A stretch of 64,000 bases of DNA, taken from an uncultured Actinomycetes bacterium. Lineage in GTDB: Bacteria > Actinomycetota > Acidimicrobiia > Acidimicrobiales > RAAP-2. The notes below the pieces were generated by a model that was given only the letters and a program-made list of their open reading frames with translations, did not search any database and was not told the DNA's origin. Positions 25,196-35,947 of the stretch are shown one piece after another. How positions within the stretch are numbered: the stretch's first letter is position 1; each line of letters opens with the position of its first letter. Where the stretch lies: positions 1 through 64,000 of the forward strand of contig CAIUMH010000134.1 of NCBI GenBank assembly GCA_903900235.1, given 5' to 3'. A program made the translations under genes and the position numbers.

Positions 25196-26292
25196 CCAGC
25201 GACGCCTCCGCTCCCGCCGGCGTGACCGGCGGGTACCTGAACGGCGAGTGGCCCGACGCCGACTGGTCGACCGCAGCATCACCGGTGGACCTGTCCGTGC
25301 TGCTCGACGCGGCAGTCGACGACGATGGCCCGCTCGCCACCACCCACTCGGTGGTGGTCGTCCACCGGGGCCGAATCGTGGCCGAGCGGTACCACGGCAC
25401 CCTCGGGTCCTTCGTCTCCGAGCCGACTCCCGTGACCTCCGAGGTGCCCTTGCTCAGCTGGTCGATGGCCAAGACGATGCTCTGCGTCGTGGTCGGCATG
25501 CTGGTCGACGAAGGTCGCCTCGACCTCGATGCCCCCGCCGCCGTTCCCGAGTGGTCCGGCCCGGGCGATCCTCGCAGGGCCATCACCCTGCGGCACCTGC
25601 TCGCCATGCGTGACGGGCTCGCCTTCGCCGAGGACTATGAGGACTCCGGGGCCAGCGACGTCATCGACATGCTCTTCGGATCCGGCAAGGACGACATGGC
25701 CCACTTTGCCGCCGACCGGCCTCTGGCCGCCGAACCCGGCACCCGCTACAACTACTCCTCGGGGACGACGAACATCATCTCTCGGCTCGTCGGCGACCAT
25801 CTCGGCGGCCCGGACGCCATGGCCCGCTTCCTCGCCGAGCGGCTCTTCGGCCCGCTCGCCATGACGACGGCGACGCCCACCTTCGACGCGGCGGGGACCT
25901 TCGTGGCCTCGTCCTATGTCAACGCCACTGCCCGGGACTTCGCCCGATTCGGCCTGATGCTCTGTCGGGGCGGTCTTGCTGGGTCACAGCGCCTGGTCAG
26001 CGAATCCTGGATCGATGGGCTCCGAGTGCCGATCTCGCTCGATCCCGACGACGGCCGCTGGTACTCGCTCCAGACCTGGGTGGCCGGCGACCACCTCGGC
26101 ACCTTCTGGTGCAATGGCTTCGAAGGTCAGCGCATCGTGGCGGTCCCGCCACTTGACCTTGTGATCGTGCGCACCGGGGCCACCTCGTCCGACCACGCCG
26201 CCGAGCTCGACGACTGGTGCCGAGAGATCATCGAGGCCTTCGAAGCGGTCGAGCTCAGCGCAACCGCCACTCGAGGCGAGTCCCCGAACTGA
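25192..26292 (+). CDS. Serine hydrolase, beta-lactamase/esterase family
   Basis: This 366-residue protein has the class C beta-lactamase fold, which is shared by many esterases. The nucleophile motif SMAK lies in LLSWSMAKTML, the second motif is YNYSSGTTN, and the third is near HLGTFWCNGFEGQ. No signal peptide is seen, so a cytoplasmic esterase or amide hydrolase is more likely than an antibiotic resistance enzyme. It overlaps the amidohydrolase gene at its start. Its 3' end overlaps the convergent enoyl-CoA hydratase gene by 38 bases. Confidence 0.87.
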   Translation: MTSDASAPAGVTGGYLNGEWPDADWSTAASPVDLSVLLDAAVDDDGPLATTHSVVVVHRGRIVAERYHGTLGSFVSEPTPVTSEVPLLSWSMAKTMLCVVVGMLVDEGRLDLDAPAAVPEWSGPGDPRRAITLRHLLAMRDGLAFAEDYEDSGASDVIDMLFGSGKDDMAHFAADRPLAAEPGTRYNYSSGTTNIISRLVGDHLGGPDAMARFLAERLFGPLAMTTATPTFDAAGTFVASSYVNATARDFARFGLMLCRGGLAGSQRLVSESWIDGLRVPISLDPDDGRWYSLQTWVAGDHLGTFWCNGFEGQRIVAVPPLDLVIVRTGATSSDHAAELDDWCREIIEAFEAVELSATATRGESPN

Positions 26293-27070
26293 ATCGCTCC
26301 TGGCCGGCAGCCAGGCTCTGCTTGTCGGTGCCGAGTGCCGTCATCAGGTAGGCCTGGTCGAGCGCCTGGCGTCGGGAGAGCTCTCTGGCCATCCAGAGGC
26401 TTCGCAGCGTGCCCTGGGTGACCAGGGCGGGTGACGCAGCGATGGTCCGAGCGATCCACATCGCCGCCTCGAGCAGATCTTCTGGTGCAGTCACCTCGGA
26501 CACCAGTCCCGACGCCATGGCTCGGGCCGCACTCAGCCGCTCCGAGGCGCCCATCAACGACATGCGCACGAGGTCGCCGAAGTCCATCTTCCCCACCAGT
26601 TGCATGGGCTCAAAGGCGGCGGTCATGCCGTAGGTGACGTGCGGGTCGAAGAAGGTGGCGGTGTCGGCGGCCACGATGACATCGGCCTCGCCGAGCAGGT
26701 AGAACGCTCCCCCGCAGGCGATCCCATTGACCGCGCAGACCACCGGCTTCCAGAGCTCGTTGGCCTTCGGGCACATCGCCTTGCCGGGGTCGTCGAACAT
26801 GAAGGGCGTGATGTAGCCGTCAAGGCCGTCGGATTCGGTGTCGATGTCCCCCATGGCCTCGGTCCGGTCGATCCCGGTGCAAAAGGCCCGGTCGCCGGCG
26901 CCAGTGACCAGGATGCAGCGCACCTCGTCGTCCTCGCGCAAGGTAGCCCAGAGGCTGGTGAGCTCAGAACGCATGGTGGCGTTGAACGAGTTCATCACCT
27001 CGGGTCGGTTGAGGGTGACGACGGCGACACCGTCAGCGATGTCGACGAGCAGGGTCTCGTAGGTGGGCAT
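26255..27070 (-). CDS. Enoyl-CoA hydratase/isomerase family protein
   Basis: This crotonase-fold protein has 271 residues. The N-terminal strand VAVVTLNRPEVMNSFNATM and the oxyanion-hole stretches (GAGDRAFCTGIDRTE and NGIACGGAFYLLGEAD) are clear. The hydratase glutamates are not obvious at both expected positions, so an isomerase or other crotonase activity is possible. The track begins at 27130. ATG 27070 follows TAGGCT (27078-27083) by seven bases. The 3' end overlaps the convergent serine hydrolase gene by 38 bases. Confidence 0.88.
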   Translation of the reverse strand: MPTYETLLVDIADGVAVVTLNRPEVMNSFNATMRSELTSLWATLREDDEVRCILVTGAGDRAFCTGIDRTEAMGDIDTESDGLDGYITPFMFDDPGKAMCPKANELWKPVVCAVNGIACGGAFYLLGEADVIVAADTATFFDPHVTYGMTAAFEPMQLVGKMDFGDLVRMSLMGASERLSAARAMASGLVSEVTAPEDLLEAAMWIARTIAASPALVTQGTLRSLWMARELSRRQALDQAYLMTALGTDKQSLAAGQERFSSGTRLEWRLR

Positions 27071-27113
27071 GGCCGACAGCCTAGGACTCGCCGATACGAC
27101 GAGCCGGGTTGGC

Positions 27114-27686
27114 TCAGGCCTCAGCGCCACCCTCGTAGTCGAATCCCAGGTCCGGCGCGCTGAGCACCGCCCGGAAGGCCCAGCCCTCGGCGGCCGCTAG
27201 GCGCTCGGCCGAACCGCCTCGGTCGACGATGGCGGTGAGGAGAACCACTTTGGCGCCGAACTCCTCGACCGCTCGGGCTGCCTCGAGCAGCGAGGTCCCT
27301 CGCGACACGGTGTCCTCAGTGATCACCACCCGGTCACCCGGCTCGAGCGCTCCAGCGATGCGGCCTCCGGCCCCATGGTCCTTGACCTCCTTGCGGACGC
27401 TGAAGATCTTGAGATTGCGGCCCTTGGTGGCGGCGATGCCACCGGTCACGAAGGCCACCGGATCTGCCCCCATGGTCAGGCCACCAATGGCGGTGGCGTC
27501 GTCGGGGATCAGCTCGAGAAGCGCCTCGGCGACGAGCACCATGGCCTCGGGCCGACAGACCGTCTGCTTCGAGTCGATGAACCAGCTCGAACGCTTGCCG
27601 GACTTGAGGACGAAGTCTCCGGTCTTCACGGAGTGCTCACGCAGGTGGGCGGCCAATGCCGCCCTGGTCGGATCAAGGTCGCTCAC
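27114..27686 (-). CDS. pyrE: Orotate phosphoribosyltransferase
   Basis: PyrE joins orotate to PRPP to make OMP in pyrimidine synthesis. The protein has 190 residues with the PRPP loop VVITEDTVSRGTSLLEA and the substrate stretch KSGKRSSWFIDSKQ. The track merges it with upstream sequence. GTG 27686 overlaps the purM stop (GTGA), which sets the start. Its place at the end of a purF-purM operon ties pyrimidine supply to purine synthesis. Confidence 0.92.
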   Translation of the reverse strand: MSDLDPTRAALAAHLREHSVKTGDFVLKSGKRSSWFIDSKQTVCRPEAMVLVAEALLELIPDDATAIGGLTMGADPVAFVTGGIAATKGRNLKIFSVRKEVKDHGAGGRIAGALEPGDRVVITEDTVSRGTSLLEAARAVEEFGAKVVLLTAIVDRGGSAERLAAAEGWAFRAVLSAPDLGFDYEGGAEA

Positions 27687-28729
27687 AAGATCACCTTTCC
27701 ACTTCCCGGAACGGTCGTCCCGATGATGGCTGCCGTCACGCCCGAGGAGGCGAGGCCGGAGAGGACGTCGTGGGCTCGATCGGCCGCCACGGCCAGGATC
27801 ATGCCGATGCCCATGTTGAACACCCGGTCCATCTCCTCGGGAGCCACCGCTCCGAGGCGAGCGATCTCGCTGAAGATCTCCGGCACCGCGAGGGTCGAGC
27901 GATCCACCGTCGCGTCGAGATGCTCGGGAAGCACCCGGTTGAGGTTGCCGGGGATGCCACCTCCGGTGATGTGGGCGATGGCGTGGACGGCACCCGGGCA
28001 AGCCTCGAGCACATCGAGGATGGCGGGCGAGTAGATCACCGAGGGACGGAGCAGCTCGTCGGCCACCGTGACCTCGGCTCCCTCCCAGGCGGGGTCGTCG
28101 AGGGAGCGACCGGCCCGCTCAAGCAGCACGTGACGCGCCAACGAGTAGCCATTGGACCGCAGGCCCGGCGAAGCGAGGCCGATGAGGATGTCGCCAAGCT
28201 CCACGCGCCCCGAGCCCAGCTCTGTGCCTCGCTCGAGGACACCCACGGCAAATCCGGCGATGTCGAGATGATCAGCACCCATGACGCCGCCGTGCTCCGC
28301 AGTCTCTCCACCGAGCAGGGCGCAGCGGGCCTGGCGGCAGCCCTCCGCCACGCCACCGACGACCTCGGCGATCCGGTCAGGGTCGACAGCCCCCACGGCC
28401 ACGTAGTCGAGCAGGAACAGGGGCTCGGCGCCGATGCAGACCAGGTCGTCGACGCACATGGCCACGAGGTCGATCCCCACCGTGTCGAAGCGGTCGGCGA
28501 GACGGGCGACCTCGAGCTTGGTGCCCACACCGTCGGTGGACGAGACGAGCACGGGGTTAGGGGTGCGGCTGGTGTCGAGGGCGAACATGCCACCGAAGCC
28601 GCCGATGCCACCGAGGACCTCAGGACGAGAAGTGGAGGCGACAACATCCTTGATGGCCTCGACAGCGGCGTCGCCTGCGGCGATGTCTACGCCGGCGGCG
28701 GCATAGGTAGCACTCGACTGTTCGGACAT
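27683..28729 (-). CDS. purM: Phosphoribosylformylglycinamidine cyclo-ligase (AIR synthetase)
   Basis: PurM closes the imidazole ring to form AIR, step five of purine synthesis. The 348-residue protein shows the family's N-terminal stretch TYAAAGVDI, the ATP-binding loop VLVSSTDGVGTKLEVA, LLGGETAEHGG and ASPGLRSNGYSLAR. It starts two bases after the purF stop and overlaps pyrE at its end, so the three genes are one transcription unit. Confidence 0.95.
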   Translation of the reverse strand: MSEQSSATYAAAGVDIAAGDAAVEAIKDVVASTSRPEVLGGIGGFGGMFALDTSRTPNPVLVSSTDGVGTKLEVARLADRFDTVGIDLVAMCVDDLVCIGAEPLFLLDYVAVGAVDPDRIAEVVGGVAEGCRQARCALLGGETAEHGGVMGADHLDIAGFAVGVLERGTELGSGRVELGDILIGLASPGLRSNGYSLARHVLLERAGRSLDDPAWEGAEVTVADELLRPSVIYSPAILDVLEACPGAVHAIAHITGGGIPGNLNRVLPEHLDATVDRSTLAVPEIFSEIARLGAVAPEEMDRVFNMGIGMILAVAADRAHDVLSGLASSGVTAAIIGTTVPGSGKVIL

Positions 28730-28731
28730 GG

Positions 28732-30201
<1,470 letters not shown>

Positions 30202-30296
30202 CCGATCGCCTCCGGGTGCACCGGTGGCGCCAGCCGGACGGCAGCGAAGGTGGGGCGCATCAGGACCCCATCGTACTCATCGCGAGACCGGGTGAC

Positions 30297-31505
30297 TCAA
30301 CCGGCCTCGGCGTCCGACGCGCTCGAGCGTCGCAGGCTGAGGGACTTGAGCCGCAGCGCGTTGCGCTCCACCACCCACCAAGAGGCCAGGGCGAAGGGGA
30401 CGGTCAGGAGCAGGGTCAGCACGAGGACCACGGGGCGCGGCCAGTGCTGGTCGAGGAGGGCGATGACGAACAACTGCACGGGGAAGCCATAGAGGTAGAC
30501 CCCATAGGAGTAGTCGTGGACGGTGCCGACCCGACGGAAGGGCAGGTGAGCTCCCAGCCACAGCACCGGGTAGACCAGCGCCGGGATGAAGACTTGGGTG
30601 ATCGTGATGCACAGGGCGAGGCGGTCGGTCGAGGGCGTCAGCCACAGCGAGCCATAGGCCACGGCCGAGCAGCCGATCGCCAGCCAGCCCGAGTCGGGCA
30701 CCGAATCGCGGTAGAGGTAGAGCAGCGTTCCGACGAGGAACACCGCCAGGAACTTCAGGATGTTCATCGGCACCCAGTTGTAGAACACGTTGAAGTGGCT
30801 GTTCCACCCCGGGACGAGGGCAATGGCCCCGATCGCCACGAAGATTCCTCCCGTCAGCACCACCACCGAGAGTCGGCGTCTGAGCAGTCCGACCAGAGCC
30901 AAGCCGGCCAGCACCAGGTAGCAGATGAACTCGTAGTAGAGGGTCCACAGCGAACCGTTGTGCATGGTGCCCGAGATCCAGATTTGGCGCATCTCGAGCC
31001 ACCAGTTGCTGAGCACGTAATTCACCGGCGACGTCGTGGGGAGAAAGATGTGCCTCGTCGGGGAGAAGTAGTGGCCGAGGCCGGCGTGGGGGGTCCCGCG
31101 GTGGATGACAAGCCACACGATGGGCCCGAAAAAGAAAGCGGTCATCAGTAGCGCCACCCAGAAGCCGGGGAAGATCCGGAGCGCTCGCATCCAGAGGAAC
31201 CGCAGGGTCCCGTGGGTCTCGGCGCTGCGAGCGATCAAGTAGCCGGAGATCCCGAAGAAGCCGAATACCGCCACCGACCCGAGTTCCCCATTGTGGAAGA
31301 TGGCAATCTGTGCGCGGCTCAGGTCGTATACGTGGCTCACAATGACGGAGATGGCCAGCACTAGGCGCATGAAGTTCAGGCTGTTGTCCTTGAGGGACAA
31401 TGCCTCTCCGAGGCTGCGATACGGGGAGCCTCGTCGAACGATGGCCCGACGATAGCCAATGCCTGACCTCTCCACAAGGTGGACGCTCACCCCGTGGGAT
31501 TTCAA
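30297..31505 (-). CDS. Acyltransferase 3 family membrane protein
   Basis: This membrane acyltransferase of about 402 residues has around ten helices. Family markers are NFMRLVLAISVIVSH (helix 1 with the key His), FFGISGYLIARS, RALRIFPGFW, TLYYEFICYLVL and SYGVYLYGFPVQ. It probably transfers an acyl group to a surface glycan. The track starts at 31535. TTG 31505 is chosen because AGGAGG lies seven bases before it. It is divergent from the glycosyltransferase-methyltransferase gene and marks the edge of the glycan region. Confidence 0.85.
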   Translation of the reverse strand: MKSHGVSVHLVERSGIGYRRAIVRRGSPYRSLGEALSLKDNSLNFMRLVLAISVIVSHVYDLSRAQIAIFHNGELGSVAVFGFFGISGYLIARSAETHGTLRFLWMRALRIFPGFWVALLMTAFFFGPIVWLVIHRGTPHAGLGHYFSPTRHIFLPTTSPVNYVLSNWWLEMRQIWISGTMHNGSLWTLYYEFICYLVLAGLALVGLLRRRLSVVVLTGGIFVAIGAIALVPGWNSHFNVFYNWVPMNILKFLAVFLVGTLLYLYRDSVPDSGWLAIGCSAVAYGSLWLTPSTDRLALCITITQVFIPALVYPVLWLGAHLPFRRVGTVHDYSYGVYLYGFPVQLFVIALLDQHWPRPVVLVLTLLLTVPFALASWWVVERNALRLKSLSLRRSSASDAEAG

Positions 31506-31594
31506 AATTCTACCTCCTCGCCTTGTCTCGACCAAGACTCGGCGGTATGTTCGAGAATCGAACGGATCGTCATCCGGTCCGAGGGGGGCCCACT

Positions 31595-33052
31595 ATGACA
31601 GAAGGTACGGCAGCGAGGTCACAGGAAAACGTCGGCGTCGTGGTGGTGGCCTATAACGCCGCATCGACGCTCACCCAGGTCCTCGACCGCCTCCCCGAGT
31701 CCTTCCGGTCGCGCGTGGCGGACATCATCGTCTGCGACGACGCCAGCTCCGACACGACCTACGAGATCGGTCTCCAGTACAAGGAAACCAGCGACCTTCC
31801 TCTCACGGTCATCCGTCGGCCCCAGAACCTTGGCTATGGCGGCAATCAGAAGGCGGCCTATGCCTGGGCTATCGAGCGCGGCCTCGACATCGTGGTGCTC
31901 CTCCACGGCGATGGCCAGTATGCGCCCGAGGTCATCGAGGACATCGTGCGCCCCTTCGCCGAGACCGACGCCGACGCCGTCTTTGGTTCGCGCATGTTGC
32001 GCAAAGGTGGCGCCCGTTCCGGCGGCATGCCGATGTACAAGTTCGTCGGCAACAAGATCCTCAGTACCTTCTCCAATGCGGTCACCGGTCTCGATCTCTC
32101 CGAGTGGCACAGCGGCTACCGGGCGTATCGCACCAGCGCTCTGGCCGAGATCCCACTGTCGGTGAACTCCGACGGCTTCGACTTCGACACCGAGATCATC
32201 CTCCAGTTGCTCGAAGCCGGAAAGAAGATCGTCGAGGTGCCAATCCCCACCTACTACGGCGACGAGATCTGCTACGTCGACGGCATGGGCTACGCCAAGG
32301 ACGTCGTCATCGACGTCCTGCGCTACCGCTCCCACAAGATGGGCTTCGGCTCCGGCGAGCTGGCCTTCGCCGAGGAGGGCTACGACCTCAAGCTGTCCTC
32401 GTCCGCCGACTCGTCCCACCAGCAGCTGCTGACCTGGCTCGACGAGGGCGGCCCCAAGCGAATCCTCGACCTCGGGTGCTCGCACGGACAGTTCGGCGAA
32501 CTGCTCCGGCTCCAAGGCCACACCGTGATCGGCGTCGACATGGAGAAGCTCGATGGCGTCTCCGAGCGCCTCGACGGGTTCGTGGAGGCCAACCTCAACG
32601 ACGGGCTGCCGGCCGAGGTGGGCAGTGACTTCGACGTGGTCATCGGCGCCGACGTCTTCGAGCACCTCGCCGAGCCACTCAACCTGCTCGTCGACGTCCA
32701 GCGCGTCCTGAGCCCTCGAGGTGTCATCCTCGTGTCGATCCCCAACGTCGCTCACTGGTACGCACGAGGCAAGGTGCTCGCCGGATCCTTCGACTACGAG
32801 CGACGCGGCATCTTCGACTCAGGTCACCTTCGCTTCTTCACCCGCAAGAGCTTCGAGCGCCTGGCCAACAAGGCCGGGCTGCGCGTGCGGCGTCAGGTCG
32901 GAGTCGGCCTGCCCATCGCCGTGATCGACCGCGGTGGCCCATCGCCGAGCCGATCCATGCGGACCCTCGGGACCCTCGACCGGACCGGACTCAAGTTGGC
33001 TCCCGGCCTCTTCTCGTATCAGCTGCTCTTCGAACTCGAGCCCGTCGAGTAG
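31595..33052 (+). CDS. Bifunctional glycosyltransferase (GT2)-methyltransferase
   Basis: This 485-residue protein has two enzymes in one chain. The N-terminal GT2 domain (about 10-235) resembles dolichyl/polyprenyl-phosphate mannosyltransferases, with VVVAYNAASTL, VCDDASSDTT and LLHGDGQYAPE (DxD-like). The C-terminal class I methyltransferase (about 285-485) has motif I ILDLGCSHGQFGELL and VIGADVFEHLAEP. The fusion implies transfer of a sugar followed by methylation, or two steps on a lipid-linked intermediate. ATG 31595, preceded by GAGGGGG, is chosen over upstream starts in the track. There is no membrane segment. Confidence 0.88.
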   Translation: MTEGTAARSQENVGVVVVAYNAASTLTQVLDRLPESFRSRVADIIVCDDASSDTTYEIGLQYKETSDLPLTVIRRPQNLGYGGNQKAAYAWAIERGLDIVVLLHGDGQYAPEVIEDIVRPFAETDADAVFGSRMLRKGGARSGGMPMYKFVGNKILSTFSNAVTGLDLSEWHSGYRAYRTSALAEIPLSVNSDGFDFDTEIILQLLEAGKKIVEVPIPTYYGDEICYVDGMGYAKDVVIDVLRYRSHKMGFGSGELAFAEEGYDLKLSSSADSSHQQLLTWLDEGGPKRILDLGCSHGQFGELLRLQGHTVIGVDMEKLDGVSERLDGFVEANLNDGLPAEVGSDFDVVIGADVFEHLAEPLNLLVDVQRVLSPRGVILVSIPNVAHWYARGKVLAGSFDYERRGIFDSGHLRFFTRKSFERLANKAGLRVRRQVGVGLPIAVIDRGGPSPSRSMRTLGTLDRTGLKLAPGLFSYQLLFELEPVE

Positions 33053-33129
33053 TCCACGAGACCCGCACGAGCCAGGAATAGTATCGACAGAGTGCTCCGG
33101 CCAAGGAGCACACGGAGGAGATGGGTGCG

Positions 33130-34008
33130 ATGACAGACAGCGCAACAGCTGGGAACCTCCACGAGGTGATCGATCTCCCGGCCCTGAACGCACAGCTCCC
33201 TGCACTCAAAGCGGCCTATGCCGCCGGCGCGCCCTTCCCCCACATCGCCTTCGAGGACTTCTTGAACCCTGACATCCTCGCCGATGCCATCGCCGAGTTC
33301 CCCGCCTCCGACAGCGAGGAGTGGAAGGCCTACGCCCACGTCAACGAGCGCAAGTTCTCCAACACCCACCCCGAGACCTGGGGCCCGACGCTGCAGTCCA
33401 TCCTCGGCGCGCTCAACTCCGACGAGTTCATCGCCTTTGTGGGCGAGCTCACCGGCATCGAGGGCATGTTCGCCGACCCGACCCTTGAGGGTGGTGGCCT
33501 CCATCAGTCGATGCGCGGTGGCTACCTCAACGTCCACGCCGACTTCACTGTCCACCCCCTCCATCAGAACTGGCGGCGTCGGGTCAACATCCTCGTGTAC
33601 TTCAACGAGGACTGGGATCCATCCTGGGGCGGCGATCTCGAGCTGTGGAGTCGGGACATGAAGACCTGCGGCAAGAAGGTCGCCCCAATCGCCAACCGCT
33701 CGGTCATCTTCACCACCGAGGCCGACACCTTCCACGGCCACCCTGAGCCGATGACCCTGCCGGAAGGTCGAGCTCGCCGCTCGCTGGCGCTCTACTACTT
33801 CAGCGTCGATGACCACGCGGTGGTCCAGTCCACCGAGTACCGCGCTCGCCCGAGCGACGGCAATGCCCACGGTTTCGCCATCTGGGCTGACAAGCACCTC
33901 CTGCGAGCCTTCGACTGGTCCAAGCGCCACCTCGGCGTGTCCGATGACCAGGCCCGCAAGGTGCTCGATCTCATCGACCGGCTGAAGGGCTCCCGCTCAA
34001 AGGGCTGA
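33130..34008 (+). CDS. 2-oxoglutarate/Fe(II)-dependent oxygenase (prolyl 4-hydroxylase-like)
   Basis: This 292-residue dioxygenase has the iron triad HADF (His and Asp) and a distal His in TFHGHPEP. A 2-oxoglutarate-binding Arg lies in RRSLALYYFS. It belongs to the P4Hc-like group, often found in sugar or peptide tailoring clusters. GGAGGAG is followed by an ATG at 33121 and a second at 33130, and the second has the better spacing. TAGTAT upstream (about 33080) may be the -10. The 3' end overlaps the convergent CGCGD-family gene by 38 bases. It may hydroxylate a glycan or an envelope protein. Confidence 0.85.
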   Translation: MTDSATAGNLHEVIDLPALNAQLPALKAAYAAGAPFPHIAFEDFLNPDILADAIAEFPASDSEEWKAYAHVNERKFSNTHPETWGPTLQSILGALNSDEFIAFVGELTGIEGMFADPTLEGGGLHQSMRGGYLNVHADFTVHPLHQNWRRRVNILVYFNEDWDPSWGGDLELWSRDMKTCGKKVAPIANRSVIFTTEADTFHGHPEPMTLPEGRARRSLALYYFSVDDHAVVQSTEYRARPSDGNAHGFAIWADKHLLRAFDWSKRHLGVSDDQARKVLDLIDRLKGSRSKG

Positions 34009-35947
34009 GCCCTCCGCTCCGCCCCACCACGCAGGAGGTGGCGGCGGCGATCCCTGAAGTCGTCGCCCGGCCGGCGCAGGCCATCATCTCCGCCGCCGAG
34101 ATCGTCGCCGGAGTCGACGTCGTAGTGAGGTGCCATACCCAGGCTCGATGCTCCAAGCGGGGGGTGACGCCGGTGGCGGCCGTGATCAGTACGGCGAACT
34201 CTGCCGGATGATCGCCGCGGTCATAGGCGGGCAGCTCGGGCTCATCGGGCTCGACCACCGTGGTCGTCCCCCATTGGCGCAGGGCGATCGACACCTTGGC
34301 CACCGATCGTGCCGTGAGCCAGGTGGCCGGGTCCCACCCGGTGTCGGTGTGACTGAGCACGACATAGCCCGGCCGTTCACGGCCAGCCCGGCTCGGGTCG
34401 CTGCGAGGACCATCGCCGCCCACGAGCGAGTAGCCCATCGTGTCGACCGCCTGCCAGGCCAGCGGGGCCTGCAGTCCCCCGAAGACCACGGGATAGGTCA
34501 GGATCACCCGGCCTGCCGGCTGGTGGCGGCCAGCCGTGTCGAACCATGCCGGGAGCACCACTGGGGTGGCCGTCAGCGGCGAGGCGGCGATGACTCGAGC
34601 ACCCTGGGGAAGCATCGCTGCCACCACCAGCACCCCGGCAGCCAAGCCACCGAGGACTGGGGCCACGAGGCCCACCGGCCAGCGACGGCGTCCCTGTGCC
34701 TCGACGAGGGCCTGCAGCGCTCGAGCGGCGAGCGCCACCACGGCGATCAGGCCGAAGAGCACCACTGCGGTGAACCGGATCGGCAGGACGTTCTGGACTA
34801 CCGGCACCCGAGCCAGGATCCGCCACGGGACCCAGAAGTCGTTGAGCCTCCGATCAGGTGTGAGGCAGCACCAGACACCGACTGCGCCGACCGCGGCGGC
34901 AACCCACGCCCGCCAGGATCGCCGGCACAGCACCAGCCCCGCGAGCACCGCCACCAGGGCACTCCATCCCAGGTACTGCATCTGGCCGATGGCCGGGCCC
35001 TGATAGCCGCCGAAGCGGTGCACGGTGGTGGTCACGGCGTCCGGCGGGAACCACCGGACGAAGCCCTCGAGCGTGACGCCGAAATAGCCCGGAGGGGCGG
35101 CCAACCACACCAGGCCGCTCAGGTGCGCCGGGCCGGCGAAGGTCACCCACAGCGGATAGGCGAGCAGCACGACCGACACGCCGAGGCCCACGGCGGTGCC
35201 GAGGCCGAGCCGTCGGAGCGCCTCGCCGAGGCCGTCGGGCCGCCGCACCGCGGCGAGGACCCCGAGCACGACCAGGGCCACCAGAGCCGACAGTGCCGTG
35301 ACCACCAGCAGCTCGGTCGACAAGAAGTACTGCACCACCACCAGACCACCGAGCGCGCCGCCGAGCAGCACCGGCGAGCGCCGGCGATCGGTGAGCAGGA
35401 GGTCAAGGCAGAGCACCATCAGCGGCGGGGTGACGAGCACGAAGTTGAGCCAGCCTGAGATCAGACCGGTCATCATGTAGAGCGAGAACCCCCAGGCCAG
35501 GCCCCCGACGAAGGCGATCGGCATCGACTCCACCCACCGGCGGAGCAGCAGGAGCATCCCGGTGGCTGAGAGCACCGGCAGAACGAACAGAGCGGCGTTG
35601 AGCGAAGCCACCGGGCCGGCCAACCACGAGAGGGGGGCCAGTGGGATGCCAAAGCCGAGGACGCTGGTGTCGTCGAGAAGGTTCAGCCCATTCGGCGGGA
35701 AGACCCTCGTGGCATGGAGCAGCGAGGCTCCGTGGGTCAAGGCCCACGCGGGATACTCGACGAACCAGAGGTAGCGAGCTGGATCTCCACAGCCGCAGAT
35801 CGACCTCGTGGTCGGATGGACGGCCACCACGTTCCACAGCACGACCAGCGAACCGAAGGCGTAGAGACCGATGCAGAGACCGATCGATCGGGCGGGCGAC
35901 CAGCGCGACACCACGACCTCGTCGATCCCGGCCTCGACCGTGGTCAT
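33971..35947 (-). CDS. CGCGD-family polytopic membrane protein, copy 4
   Basis: Last of four tandem paralogs. It has 658 residues, about 11-13 helices in the first 450, then an extracytoplasmic C-terminal domain. Loop 1 carries ICGCGD (51-55), followed by LWFVEYPAWALTHG and NGLNLLDDTS. Other family blocks are QYFLSTE, YPLWVTFAGPAHLSG and AWQAVDTMGYSLVGGDGP. Near the end a cysteine pair (ACAGR and TSCVVG) repeats the family pattern. The fold resembles GT-C glycosyltransferases or YfhO-like proteins, but the family is not one I can name. Its start overlaps the stop of copy 3 (ATGA), and its 3' end overlaps the oxygenase gene. Confidence 0.8.
   Translation of the reverse strand: MTTVEAGIDEVVVSRWSPARSIGLCIGLYAFGSLVVLWNVVAVHPTTRSICGCGDPARYLWFVEYPAWALTHGASLLHATRVFPPNGLNLLDDTSVLGFGIPLAPLSWLAGPVASLNAALFVLPVLSATGMLLLLRRWVESMPIAFVGGLAWGFSLYMMTGLISGWLNFVLVTPPLMVLCLDLLLTDRRRSPVLLGGALGGLVVVQYFLSTELLVVTALSALVALVVLGVLAAVRRPDGLGEALRRLGLGTAVGLGVSVVLLAYPLWVTFAGPAHLSGLVWLAAPPGYFGVTLEGFVRWFPPDAVTTTVHRFGGYQGPAIGQMQYLGWSALVAVLAGLVLCRRSWRAWVAAAVGAVGVWCCLTPDRRLNDFWVPWRILARVPVVQNVLPIRFTAVVLFGLIAVVALAARALQALVEAQGRRRWPVGLVAPVLGGLAAGVLVVAAMLPQGARVIAASPLTATPVVLPAWFDTAGRHQPAGRVILTYPVVFGGLQAPLAWQAVDTMGYSLVGGDGPRSDPSRAGRERPGYVVLSHTDTGWDPATWLTARSVAKVSIALRQWGTTTVVEPDEPELPAYDRGDHPAEFAVLITAATGVTPRLEHRAWVWHLTTTSTPATISAAEMMACAGRATTSGIAAATSCVVGRSGGLSPLSGSPSAGR

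Noticed and set aside
30202-30296. Purine riboswitch ahead of purF
   Set aside because: The leader before GTG 30201 is short and shows no aptamer-like conserved core; only a GGAGG ribosome site is evident.
31427-31450. Leaderless start at an ATC codon for the 30297 acyltransferase (TATCGT-N6-ATC)
   Set aside because: ATC is a very rare start, and a TTG with AGGAGG at seven bases lies upstream in frame.
34130-35458. 442-aa plus-strand ORF
   Set aside because: It lies fully opposite CGCGD copy 4 and its product is His/Arg/Glu-rich noise typical of high-GC antisense frames.
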